From Bidens hawaiensis (Eukaryota > Streptophyta > Magnoliopsida > Asterales > Asteraceae): a stretch of DNA of 64,000 nucleotides. The stretch covers positions 62,001 through 126,000 of the forward strand of contig JAIQDT010001736.1 in assembly GCA_021521415.1 (NCBI GenBank). The letters are read 5' to 3'. The notes under the pieces are model-generated. The model was not told the DNA's origin. It saw only the letters and a program-made list of their open reading frames with translations, and did not search any database. Position 1 is the first letter of the stretch; every line of letters starts with the position of its first letter. Below are positions 48,731 to 59,830 of this stretch, one piece after another. A program made the position numbers and the translations under genes.

Positions 48731-49973
48731 TCAAGTGTATTCTTTCCTTGGTTTGTCACATTCCTTCGCAAAATACCCAAATTCTTGACAATTATAACAC
48801 TTTACTTTTAATTTGTCAAAACTCAACTTCTTGTTTAAAGCTGGAAGATCTTTTCCAGTTCTCTGCATGAATCTTTTAACTTTACGAACGATCATAGCCA
48901 TGTTCTTCAAATCCATGATTTCTAGATCATCTGGATCTATCTGATCATAGTCCTCATCTGATAAATCACTTGTGGCAATTTTACTACTCACTAAGTTTTC
49001 ATATGAAGACATAAAAGCCGTCAGAAAAGCAAAGTTTTGCTCAGCTTCCTTCATATTAACACTAGGTGGTGTAGCAAATGGATTGGTATTAGTTGAACTT
49101 CCAGAACCACCTGAATTACCAGCAGAGTAGAAAAAAACTTTTGGATCATTAAACATAGCTGATTCTTTTTCACTTGCAGCATGAGTAAGAAAGGCAGTGA
49201 TTGGAGAGATTGTTGAACTAAGAGGCATACTTGCACCATAGAAAGCTGGATCTTGATTTTCTTTGGAGGATTTTTGACATTTAAGATCATATTCTCTAGC
49301 TTCGATCTTTTGTAGAAATTCAAGTGCCGTCAAGTCTTCATTCTATAAATAATCATTTTCTTTCAAAACCATTAAAAATGTTGAGTAGGAACTTGGAAGC
49401 ACACTTTTAATAGTGTCAATTTTATCTCTTTCAGAAATTTCCATTTTCATCTTGTCCATTTCAGCAATTAAATGACTAAATCTTGTAGTCATCTCTTCAA
49501 CTGTTTCTCCTTTTAATAAATTAAATTTTCGAAACTGAAACTTGAGCATCACTTTCTTACTCTCAGCTGTGTTTCCCATGCTTCTCATACGCAGATGTTG
49601 AAATAAAGACGCACATCTCTTGATACTACCAACTTGATGAAAGATATTTTCTGGTAATGCCATAGTCAAAGTAGAATATGCTTTTATCTCGATTTCTAAA
49701 GCTTTCTTCTCTTCTTGTGAATATTGAGAAACAACTTTAGGATTATCCAATAGTATCATCACCAATCATTGGTGCAACATAAACTTCATCAAGACAATAT
49801 GAGCAGTCAGGATGAACCGATCCCAAATATGCACGAAACCGAGGTTCCCACTTGGCAAAGTCACTGAACTTCATCAATCTTGGACATTTAGAATGTGAAC
49901 CTATGTCGGTATCAAGTTGCAACATCTGTTGCATCAACATGTTTTGAGACACTAATGCATATATACCGGCCAT
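48731..49973 (-). pseudogene. Sirevirus B gag
   Basis: It starts MAGIYALVSQNM at 49973. The core (MALPENIFHQVG, KVMLKFQFRKFNLLKGETVEE) and the zinc knuckle CYNCQEFGYFAKEC near 48760-48800 identify copia gag. Lesions: frameshift near 49743-49765, in-frame TAG at 49343-49345, TGA at 48731-48733 just after the knuckle. It would form the particle shell and bind RNA. Confidence 0.87.
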
Positions 49974-51206
49974 TTTTGAAAAAAAAATTCAAAAATTTAA
50001 AGGGTGTGAACAGTTATAGCGAACTACGAACTGTGTTTAACGAATCAATGAAAAAGGTATAAAGAACTGTGAATATTATAGCGAATCAAGTCTTAACAAA
50101 GTTAAAACTGATAAGTAACGAAGTACCTTAACGAATGAGGTGAGTGTTTTAGCGAATCAAAAGTCAACTTAGCGAGTCAACTTAACGAATCACAAATAAG
50201 GTTAACGAATTACCCAAATGGCGAAACAGATAACGAATGAGATGAAGGTTTAACGAATCACAAGTCAACTTAACGAATTGACCAAGTCAACTTAACGATT
50301 TAACCAAACGAATTGACCAAGTCAACTTAATGAATTGACCAAACGAATTGACCAAGTCAACTTAATGAATTGACCAAACGAATTACAAATGATTAGTTTA
50401 GCGAATCAGATGATAATCAGTAACGAATCGCCAACATAAACTTAGCGAATCACTAAGGAATGCTTAGCGAATCAGCTACAGTGGATTAACGAATCACACT
50501 ATAGCGAATCAGGTTGTTACAACCGTTTGTAACAAACTCTGACACCTTATGCCACGTGGCAAAGGTTGTTATGACACAAATCCCAAAAAGAACATGTGTC
50601 ACACGAATCAGTTAATCTAGTTAACGAACTAGATAACACGAATCAATAACTCACACGAACTGGCTAACGAACAAGGTAGCGAAGTAACACTGTTGATAAC
50701 GAATCACCAAGAAACATATAGCGAATCACCAGGAAGAAGATAACGAATCAAGTTCATCTTCAAATCTTCAAACTAATTTCCAGAAATTATGAAGATTAAC
50801 CCAGAAACCCAGAAATACCAAATTCGTAATACAACCTCGTTACTCAACCAAATTGCACAAATAACCAATCAAAATTCTCGTAAACCAATTCCGAATCCAA
50901 TACACATATCCTCGTAATCAATTAACACTTTAACCAAATCAAATTCACTAAAAACAAACACCCTGTTTCGGACTTAAACCGAAACCGAAACCAGATCACT
51001 CAATTCCAATTCAAACCTCAATTCCTCTTAACCACACCTATCCATACCTTAACCAACACGAATTCTTAATAATAATAACAATAACAATAACACTTAATTC
51101 CAATAAACTCAAATTGATTCAAAATCAAACAAAACCGAAAAACTTAATAATAATAACAATAACAATAACACTTAAAACACCAAATCAAGTGTAAAGAGCA
51201 CCAATA
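49974..51206 (-). other. Leader of Sirevirus B between PBS and gag
   Basis: A 1.2 kb untranslated leader. It holds more than 20 TTCGTTA/TTCGCTA words at 50020-50760, a degenerate 20-30 bp tandem repeat (AACGAATTGACCAAGTCAAC and variants) at 50255-50395, a perfect palindrome GCCACGTGGC with a G-box core at 50551-50560, and a 33-bp direct repeat of AATAAC units at 51065-51097 and 51143-51175. No coding frame. Confidence 0.75.
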
Positions 51207-51218
51207 GCTTTGATACCA
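51207..51218 (-). promoter_or_regulatory. Primer binding site of Sirevirus B (tRNA-iMet, one mismatch)
   Basis: The minus strand reads TGGTATCAAAGC, one base different from the canonical TGGTATCAGAGC, two bases from the 5' LTR. Confidence 0.85.
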
Positions 51219-51220
51219 CT

Positions 51221-51775
51221 TGTTGGATCCCGGATTAACAGTCGATAACCATAAAACAGATCTCAGATCTGTAGATTATCCAATTACCACTATTAAAGAT
51301 CTAGCTCATAATTAACCTTGATTTAATGTTATGTATGTGTATATATTATCAATAATGTTAAGGTGAAGCTTGAGAGAAGCAATTACTCAAAATTTTTCTC
51401 TATAAACTTATCTCTCAAAACTTAATTTACAAGTGAACAGTTGTTCACTATATAAAAAAGGCGACCTGGTTCGCTAACATCCCCTAGCGAACCAGTTTCC
51501 CCTTCGTTACATAACTTAACATAACGAACCACCCCCTGACTCGTTAACATCCCCTAACGAATCAGGAGGGAATATATTATAATGTCTTAGTTCGCTAACA
51601 TCCCTAGCGAACTAGACTTAACCTTAACGAACTAGTCTTAGTTCGCTAACATCCCTAGCGAACTAGACTTAATCTTAACGAACTAGTCTAATATAAACAT
51701 TAAATATTACATTAATTATCAAATAAACATTAATGATAAATACAAAGACTCCAGACGCAAAACCGTGCACTAACA
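51221..51775 (-). repeat. 5' LTR of Sirevirus B
   Basis: 555 bp from TGTTGGATCCCGG to GTGCACTAACA. In the minus orientation U3 comes first and carries a run of hairpins (51465-51665), then a TATA-like TTTATATAG (51448-51460) next to the inverted repeat GTGAACA/TGTTCAC, then R-U5. Confidence 0.93.
51465..51665. repeat. Hairpin array in U3 of Sirevirus B LTR
   Basis: At least four inverted repeats are built from the family motif with spacers of 7-8 bases: GGTTCGCTA/TAGCGAACC, GACTCGTTA/TAACGAATC and AGTTCGCTA/TAGCGAACT (twice). The spacer is ACATCCC or ACATCCCC each time. Single TTCGTTA and TAACGAA words lie between. Palindromic repeats upstream of the TATA box are known from maize Sirevirus LTRs, with a different sequence. 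Confidence 0.85.
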
Positions 51776-52074
51776 CTAACTGTTCTTCAAAATAAGCACG
51801 GACTAAATCTTCATCTGGATGATCGATTGATGGAGTAAATGTATTAAATAAGCTATCGTAGTCAAACATCCAATCGGGACCTTTCCCTTGAGGAGGAGTA
51901 GTGTACCGTTGACAGTCCACATGGAACCATTCCTCAACACAACCAGATGTAAAATTATATACTTTTCTTTAGAGATGCATACCCCAAGAAATAACCTTCG
52001 ATCGCTTTTTCCTCAAATTTACCCGCATCCTTTTTCAAAATTGTACAAGGACACCCAAAGGGTTCTAGGTATTT
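51776..52074 (-). pseudogene. Integrase C-terminal part of Sirevirus A
   Basis: The minus strand encodes the region matching B 47097-47400 (PPQGKGPDWMFDYDSLFN, DLVRAYFEE). It directly continues the coding sequence that stops at 11160. A small deletion near 51961-51975 breaks the frame. At 52074 the similarity to B ends abruptly where an LTR-like sequence starts. Confidence 0.8.
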
Positions 52075-53343
52075 TGACAGGTCTGAGCCCCGGTGCGGAA
52101 GCGTGAATAATTGTTATTAAACAACGGTGTGGAGCTCGGAACTAGGCTTAGGATCGAAACTCACTCGTATTCACTCTTGAAAGATGTCTGGACGGATGAG
52201 GTGTATTGGAGAGAGCCTGATTTCATTAACAATCAACAATAAAGTAGGATGAACAATTGTAATCAAAACACGAAAGATAGAAATGGTAGTACGAAATATT
52301 AGCCGAATGATTCTCATTAAGATGAAACACTCATACATACATTCATACATACAATCGATTAAGAAATATCAGCCGCCACCAGGAGAGCTCATCCTGGAGG
52401 CGGAGACTCTCTCAAAGGGATAAAACCCTAAATCTCACACATACACAATACAGTCACTCATACTAGAAAAATGAATAAAAACATCTATTTATACTAGTCT
52501 AGCATGACTTGGTCTTCAAGCCATCCACCCTTGGTTGAGACCAAAATAATATATTTTTCACCTACAAATTAATTCGATGCATCGGTCTAAATATAAGTCT
52601 CAACAATTACCATGAAGAAGCTTTTGGTTCTCCAAAAATTCACATCATCAATGACTCGGAATGGTCAAACCGGTCAAGCCAATATAATGAAAACTCATGA
52701 TCCATAATTTCACAGCTTATGATCATATATGTTTTAGTTTAAATCATGTTTGTTTAATACATGACAGAAAATTGAGAGAATAGTGATCATCACTTTAAAC
52801 ATTCATGTTAAAATACGTTTCTCGTGTTTTATTCTCGTATAATCACTCACTTAGTGTGCCACTTCTTGTGGTCAATAGTAACATGGTTGATCTCATTATC
52901 AACGCGAGGGTCAATATGATTTCCTCATTTATCATAATCGTGACCTTTATAATGATCATTGTATAAACATCACATTATTAACAAAGTTGATCTCATTATT
53001 AACATGAGCATCATAACAATTTTAATTATCATGATCATAGACTTTACACGATCATAATATCACATTCACATCAAGGAATGGATTATTAGCCAAATTTTCA
53101 TGGTGACCTCATTAAATTTTCTATATTTATGTACATGATCGCAACCTTTACACCGATCATTTTTATGTTCACATCCTTTTCAGGAATGTATTAGAATTAC
53201 AAAACGTTCATCTTGTGGTTATTTTAAACCTCTTTTTTTTCCACTTATTTGACAATAATGCTACTTCATGAGCATATACGAGGTTTAATAAATGAAAATT
53301 GTATTATTAAACCTTTTCTTAGAAATGATATTCACATCAAACA
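52075..53343 (-). repeat. LTR-like sequence H inserted in Sirevirus A
   Basis: It starts TGACAGGTCTGAGCCCC exactly where A is interrupted. On the minus strand it has a TATA box (TATAAATAG near 52490) followed by a leader-like region. A TG...CA end is possible at 53343 (minus TGTTTGATGTG), preceded by AATTGGGAG, a plausible copia polypurine tract. It contains three degenerate 90-100 bp repeats (about 52885-53180) beginning GTTGATCTCATT or GGTGACCTCATT. No matching second LTR or target duplication was found, so the right boundary is uncertain. Confidence 0.4.
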
Positions 53344-55805
53344 CTCCCAATTAAGAGGTAATTATGATCAATTGATGCTCATTTGTCTTTAATCTTCAAC
53401 AATAAATTTATAAGTTTATAATGGGTTGTAAAGAGCAATATCTTATATATAATCATAAAAATAATAATAGGTATAAATTGGTCTTTTAATGGATGCATTC
53501 AACACCCTTTAAAGACAAATTATATCATCTAATACAAATTAGTTAAATCATTTAATTCTAAATATGATAACGTACATCACAAAACGAATCATATGATGTC
53601 TATAATGTAATCAGTAATCACAACTATAAGAATGTTTCAATAAAAACCATATAATTTTAATAGAACATCGAAATATGAGTGAATATAGAAAATGTTCTTG
53701 ATGTATTGACAATAATGCATGTAATTTGTTCTTTATTTTTCGACTTGAATTAGGAAAATAAAAAAACAGCCAAGTCTCAATAAGTGAACTTAACTTCTTA
53801 TACGTTTCATTAGATTTCATAAGTTCGTCAGTTATACAAATGAAGTATATCTCGTCAAAGTGTTTTTTTATATATATAATATAATCAACAATAACAAATA
53901 TAAATTTAACACTTTAACTCAAAATAACTATGTCAAAAATAAGATTTGAAAGCTTACCAATATGTATGTAGTTATACTATTTATAAATTCACAGCTCTAT
54001 GTTAAACCTAATAGTTGAATTAAAACAAAAGCATTTACTTCATAAAGTACCAACTTAAGTTATATGTGTCATTTAAAACAAAAACCTAAATTATTCAAAA
54101 ATAAGTTGTTGAAAATGTTTAAAAGAAAATGAACCGAAACTACCCATTTAAATGATTTCTTTATCATTAGTTTAAGTGATTTAATTATAGTAGTCAAGGG
54201 CTTCACTTAATTAATAAGCCAAAACGCCAAACTAGTATGTGAAAGATTTAAAAAAAAACCTTAAAAATAAAATCTCAAATTGTATGCATTATTTTGCGTG
54301 AGACTTATACCAACGATTTGTTCAACTGTTTAATACACAAATAACATCAGCTTCTTCCCCATATAAGATTGTTCTTTTTAGCTATAATTTCTTAGTTGAA
54401 GCATATAAAGCTAAATTCTATATTAACATAAATAAATAGTCTGTGTGTGTGAGAATCATTCCCACCTAGTATATATTGTGGTTGTGATAAATCTAATTTT
54501 TTAAATTAATTGGAGTATAGGTTGTAATAAAATCCAAAATAATATTATCTCAAAGTCAATTCTTAGTGTTGCAACCAAAACTGTTCCATGCACCATTGTG
54601 TTTCTTCCATAAAAACTACATTAATTAGCATGATTAACTAAAATATTATAAATTCCAAACTTTATATTTGATGAAAAAAATTACCTTATATTACCTGTAA
54701 ATTTCTTTAGTGGTGATATATAAAGTGTTTTTGGATGATAACAATAAATATAGATTTAAACTAGTGATTCAAGGATATAATAAAAACCCAAATTAATATA
54801 AAACTTATGAGAATATGATCAATTCAAAAGCAAATCGCGATGATTAAAAAAATGGATTACAAATTAATAAATCTATAAAAATATCAAGTCATGTCATGTT
54901 TTAAATTCATGCTAATTTTGGTTTTCCAGCATTTTCTTATCTGACAAAACTTAATCATAGTCCATAAATTTTAGTGATAAGTTCTATAGTTTATTTAAGT
55001 GAAAAGGTGACGCATATTGTTGTTGGATGATATCAATAAAAGAAGATTAAACTAGCCATTCCAGATAACAATATACCAATATAGTAATACAAGATCAACG
55101 AATAAGAAATCAACGAAGTAATACTTACTTGTAGGATATGATCCACCTTATTTGTAATATGATCCAAATCAAAAAGTAATTCGTGCTGATAACGTGTTGT
55201 GAAAAAACAACCTATTAGCAACCAACATTCATAGTAGATAAACATAAGAACATAATATACAAAGAGATAATATAGAATGATGGATGGGAGGAGTCTTTTC
55301 ATTGAGTATATCTCTAATACCAAATACAATAGCCACTATTTATAGGGCTAGAACATTAATACAACATAAATAATTATGTAAGTTATGTATGTGGAAAGTC
55401 ACCACATTATGGACCATTCATAAAAATATATACTTTTACCCATTTTAAAGTATTTTTAATAATTAAGTCTAACGGATTTTAATAAGTTATAATATTAATT
55501 ATAAGGTGAATATTGATTATAATAATATTTACTGAAATTTAGCGTTTTCCGGTATTGTTTTATTAGTATAAGTGTTTGTCGGTTTAGGATTTATTATATA
55601 TATTATTTATATAATTATTCTACAAGTTTTAACGAGTGTTGTCGGGTCTATAAAAGTTGATTTTTGAACGAAAATGCAAACGGAAATTAAAACAACTTTT
55701 ATTTAACTATAAAAATAAAGTTATTTATTTTGTATGATTTATAAATATATATTTAATTTATTAAAACTAAAAAAATGGTTTTCGAAAAATATAAAACAGG
55801 TTTGC
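53344..55805. other. AT-rich region with possible copia LTR remnant
   Basis: No convincing gene. On the minus strand a TATA box (55336-55345, CTATAAATAG) precedes a leader ending in AACACG and then TTATCAGCACGA (55181-55192), which resembles a copia LTR end plus primer site. The rest is AT-rich and I cannot assign it. Two weakly similar stretches beginning GGATGATA...CAATAAA occur near 54734 and 55026. Confidence 0.35.
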
Positions 55806-56805
55806 TGTGACCCGGGTTCGAATCGGGTCTCCATGCCCACACAACACCTACACAACCACTGGACCTATTTAGCATTGTTGTTAGGAGATGGAAACTGATA
55901 ATTATAAACAACAAACCCAACTTCTCTTCTTCACATAAATCCTAGGTTCTCAATTCTCCAGATTTGTTTTAGGTTTGATTGATTTGGGTTGGAGGTTTTG
56001 TTAGACGGATCAAACCAATAAAAACCCACCTATCAATTACCTCTGATAACGCCGGAAAGTGGTTGAACGATGAGTTGGCCGAAACCGATTATATAAGAAC
56101 AAATTGATGATATTAGAGAGTTTGTTAGTGTAAGATTATGGTTGTAGCACGTTTAAAAAGAGATTAGGGTGCTATTTATAAGCTCAGTTGATCTGTTGGG
56201 TGTTTAATTCGAGTTAATTAGGTTTTGATTATAACCCAACGGTTGGGTGATTAAAACTAGTTAATTAGGTTGTTAACGGAGGAATTATTTGTTTATTATT
56301 GTTTGGCGTTAGAGGAGAAGTCATTTAGGTAGTTTTAATGTGTCAAACGGAGTCTTAAAACGGTTTATTACCTCGTCGGCGCCGGAAATCCGGCGGCCGG
56401 AATTCTTGCTGGAAAAATGCGAGGAGGAAGGGGTTGGGATATTTTAATATTATTTTAAATTCAAATTTACACTTTAAGCCCCTCATCTAGTAAAAACATA
56501 TTAAAACTTTAATTTCATATTAATCCTTAAACTTTATATTTATACAATAGTTGATTAAAACTTGTTATATTTATAATATCCTTAGATTGTTTATATTTTA
56601 TACCCGATAGTTTGGATATTGATTATTTTATAAACTTTTAAGGCTCGGAGATTCGTTAATTGAACAATACGAATATAGAGTAAACGGATATGAACTATAA
56701 ATCATTGAACAAGATATAAATTTAATGCTTTCAAAAACAAATACATTGAACTGACAAAACGGGTCGGTTAAACGAATTCAATATAAAAATACATAAGCGA
56801 ATTTG

Positions 56806-56850
<45 letters not shown>

Positions 56851-56916
56851 AATAGAACAAAAACCAAAAATTTAAAATGGGTCGGGTTTTCGGGTTTGAA
56901 AAGTAACGAATGTTAC
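55806..56916. other. Unassigned region, possible decayed LTR
   Basis: It begins TGTGACCCGGGTTCGAATC and ends GTAACGAATGTTACA, both LTR-like, but I found no target duplication and no partner. A GC-rich patch near 56380-56420 recalls the GC-rich patch near 140-195 in LTR F1. It includes a TA microsatellite at about 56808-56848, and a TATTTAAAT-rich flank. No gene is visible. Confidence 0.25.
56808..56848. repeat. (TA)n microsatellite
   Basis: About 20 TA repeats without interruption. The 80-codon open frame that begins here on the plus strand is an artefact of the repeat. Confidence 0.95.
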
Positions 56917-57951
56917 ACAGTGGCTCTTGGTGCCTCAATAGCTTTCTTCTTCTTGGAAGTGGAAGCTCTGGTCCGGGAAACTAGGGGATGCGTCTTGGAG
57001 ACTTCAACAATGACAGTTTCCTTAATTGGAGATGAAGTTGTCTAAATCATATAAACCCAATCCTTGTCCTGCTATAACACAAGATTAAGATCCTAAAGAC
57101 AACAATATCTCAAATAGTCGGAAAGGATAAAGATAATAATCTCACATGGCATATTTATGTTTGATGATTGCTCGGATTCTGAAGAAATCAAGACCTCAAG
57201 CTGGAAGGAGCGTTCTACCTTAAATTTCCAAAATTGACCGGAATCCTCTTCTGAGCGGCAGGCGTTGGAGTCACGAGGTTAGGAAAATTCGTTGGAAGTC
57301 AGAGAAAAAAAACAAGATAAGTATCGATTATATCTCTATTTCCTAAAATCCCAAATATACTTCCTACCCTACTAAACCCATTGGTAAGGGAGTTCCTCGC
57401 CTTCGGGAATGGAATCCCTTTAGACGAAAAAGAGTCTCATGCATCATTGTCGGTACTTTCTTTTTGTTTCTAGGATCAGGGGAACTTGGCCGGATTTCAC
57501 TTGAAGCACGAGGTGGCTAGAGCCATGGGTTCTAAGATTATAGACAACAGCTAAATTGGATATTTGCAATTCGATATTGCGACTTGTGATGAGCTTTTTG
57601 TGCGTATACAGAACCCTCCATAACATTGGCATAGCTTGAATATAGCTAACGTTGATGACTTTGAAGAAACGAGCGATGAAATCGGGAAAAGGATAAGTTA
57701 AGCCAGCGGTGAACAAATAAGCAAGAAAGCCAACTCATTTCTTAGAGATACAGTCGGAACAGAGAGTTCGGTCAAAAGGGAGAAATTTGGCTCAACGTGG
57801 GGAAAGCGTTACCTAACTAGAAATACGAAAGGTCAAGATCGGAGAAGTTACAAGTTTCATAATCATGTTCAGCAAGGATGTATTGACATTCGAAATTGGG
57901 GTGTATGCTCACACTTCTGGAAGCGGAGTCTCGGAATCACCTTTTAGTCAT
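56917..57951 (-). pseudogene. Gag-like transposon protein pseudogene ('putative gypsy type' style)
   Basis: A candidate start is at 57949-57951, followed by a stretch with SIHPNFECQYILAEHDYET, then a 90-codon open segment (57716-57444) with LTYPFPDFIARFFKVIN and MPMLWRVLYT. The F-x-P-F...Q..P..WR pattern recalls the plant domain called 'transposase (putative) gypsy type'. Then FFV-RDSIPEGEELP, and, after a possible intron (donor near 57140, acceptor near 57050), a Lys-rich segment down to 56917. Several stops and frameshifts break it. Assignment rests on remembered pattern only. Confidence 0.4.
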
Positions 57952-58277
57952 GATCGGTAGAAAGATGAAGAGTAGGAAAACCCCTAAACTATAAATAGAG
58001 AGAAATTACCTGATAATGGAAGACGAATGTGTATTTTAAAAAAACGAAGAGTAATTATAGGGGTTGTCTCGAGATAAATTGTGAGGCGGTTAGCTAACCT
58101 CTCATGCCGTTAAAATTCAAAATTTCTATCAAGTGGGAAAAATATGACAATTGGGCATTAATGGTTTACAGATGTAACATTTTTGGGGACAATTGTTATT
58201 GGTCATTTTATCCATAATGTGATCTTGATCGTTACCCGTAGATGGGATTCTTAGCTAGTGGCAGGATCCTGAACTAA
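57952..58277. other. Unassigned 326-bp stretch before solo LTR
   Basis: Contains a plus-strand TATA-like CTATAAATAGAG near 57987 but no reading frame behind it. The last five bases, ACTAA (58273-58277), are the left target duplication of the solo LTR. Confidence 0.5.
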
Positions 58278-58739
58278 TGTAAGGCCCCGTTACCGGTGCC
58301 TCACATTTGGACGTTGGATTTACTCATCAACATAGTTCTAATTATTAGAGTTAATAAAAACATACTCGGAAAATTAAAACTTTCATAACATTACAATTAT
58401 AAGTCATAACATGTCTTAAAGCATCCATCTTGTCTTTAAAAATCAAAACATAACATAACAAGTCTTCAGGTGCCAGACTCTTATTCTTCTACCATGTGCC
58501 CCGCTCAAGCCAGCTGCCTCATTCTACTCACCTGCGTGCATACTAAAAGTCAGCTACGCTGAGTGAGTTCTAGTTAATCAGGTAACATACAATACGTCCT
58601 TACACATTCATATACACATACCCGAAAGTATATATACATACATAGTTCTTTACCTTCCTTCGTACGTTCATACTATCATACCTTCTTTCTTTCCTTTTAT
58701 ACATACATATATAAATATACCTCATTCTAGATCATTCCC

Positions 58740-58922
58740 AGATATTATTAGGGTCTATTCCTACATTCGCGGATATTATTAGGGTCCGTTACCTACATTC
58801 GAGGATATTATTAGAGTCCGTACCCTACATTCGCGGATATTATTAGAGTCCGTACCCTACATTCGAGGATATTATTATGGTATGTTCCCTTTATTCGCGG
58901 ATATTATTAGAGTCCGTTCTCT
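58740..58922. repeat. 33-bp minisatellite in solo LTR F2
   Basis: Six units beginning GGATATTATTAGGGTCC or a close variant, separated by about 33 bp, alternating CATTCGCGG and CATTCGAGG. It corresponds to 1216-1374 in reverse complement. Confidence 0.85.
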
Positions 58923-59559
58923 TTCTAACCATACCTTCCATACCTTTCTATACATTCTTAATTATAACTTCCATAGCACATACATCATTTGTATATCATA
59001 CATATATATGTCAATCATATCTTTAAATTATCCCTTGACGGTACACGCAACATCCGAAGATCGTTCATGCATCATCAAGCATTCATTCATACATAAATCA
59101 TATAAGACATAAACTTACCATTCGAGGTAAGTGTATTAACTAATCACATCGAGTATACACACATCCCCGAAAACATAACAAGGAAGTGGGGCTAGAAACT
59201 CACCTGAATGCGGTTATGTTCACCGTTAATGGTAATCCCTTTCCTTAGCTGTGCACGACTAACTGTATAACAATTACACGTATCAATTAAGTATTACTAC
59301 TCGTATCGTATTTCTATCTTATATAACCCACAATGAACGGGGGTCCGGGGACGGCTCCCCTAGCAGCAGGGTTCTAGAGGCGGCAGCACCTAGCGGGGTC
59401 CAAGGGGCAGAGCCCCTGGCTGGGGTTAAGCTGTCTTAACACATTTTCCATTAGGATTTTAATTTATTTTCTAATTCGTTAACTCATTCTTCATAACGAA
59501 TTAAGTCTGATTCGCTATCCGATTTGTTACCTTGTATTTATGAGCGGACATAAATGTAA

Positions 59560-59830
59560 GCCAACATACACGTTAAGCGAACTTAATCTTGAGCAAACTT
59601 AACTTAAGCGAACTTAACCTTCAGCGAGCTTAGTGTTCAGCGAACTTAGTGTCCGGTGAATTTAGTGTTCATCGAACTTAGTGTTAAGCGAACATAGTGT
59701 CCGGCGAAATTATAAGTGGCGAAGTTAACAGCATGCGAACTTATCAGTGGCGAAGTTTAACAGAATGCGAACTTATCAGTGGCGATGTTTAACAGCAGCG
59801 AACTTAGTTGCGGGCGAAGTTGCCCAGCAA
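59560..59830. repeat. GCGAACTTA motif array in solo LTR F2
   Basis: About 14 copies of GCGAACTTA, GCGAAGTT or close variants, often followed by GTGTTCA or ATCAGTG, at 17-25 bp spacing. It occupies the position where LTR F1 has TTCGTTA words, so the same LTR segment carries a different short word in the two copies. Confidence 0.75.

Larger units (their letters stand above)
11161..51775 (-). mobile_element. Sirevirus B, same family as A, with two insertions
   Basis: Its ends are TGGTGGATCC at 11161 (TGTTGGATCC in the other LTR) and CTAACA at 51775, flanked by CTAAC at 11156-11160 and 51776-51780. Without inserts E and C the element would be about 13 kb: 5' LTR 51221-51775, PBS, leader, gag, protease, integrase, RT-RNase H, a 3.07 kb spacer, third ORF, PPT, 3' LTR. 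The LTRs differ at about 12 positions in about 553 (hand count, about 2.2%). Every coding region has stops or frameshifts, so it cannot move on its own. Confidence 0.9.
2541..52074 (-). mobile_element. Sirevirus A (Ty1/copia), host of the nested insertions
   Basis: The visible parts are the 3' LTR (2541-3028), PPT, third ORF (3063-6100), spacer, RNase H and reverse transcriptase (9219 upward), and integrase C-terminal region. It is split by Sirevirus B at 11160/51776 (duplicated target CTAAC). The coding frame of the integrase-RT linker continues on the far side, which shows that 51776-52074 belongs to A. It is interrupted again at 52074 by an LTR-like sequence, so its gag, protease and 5' LTR are not in the window. 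Gene order PR-INT-RT-RH followed by a long extra ORF is characteristic of the Sirevirus (Maximus/SIRE) lineage of copia. Confidence 0.85.

Noticed and set aside
55812..55835. GGGTTCGAATCGGG, resembling a tRNA T-arm or SINE B box
   Set aside because: No acceptor stem, D-arm or A box around it and no poly-A tail or target duplication; the palindrome itself explains the match.
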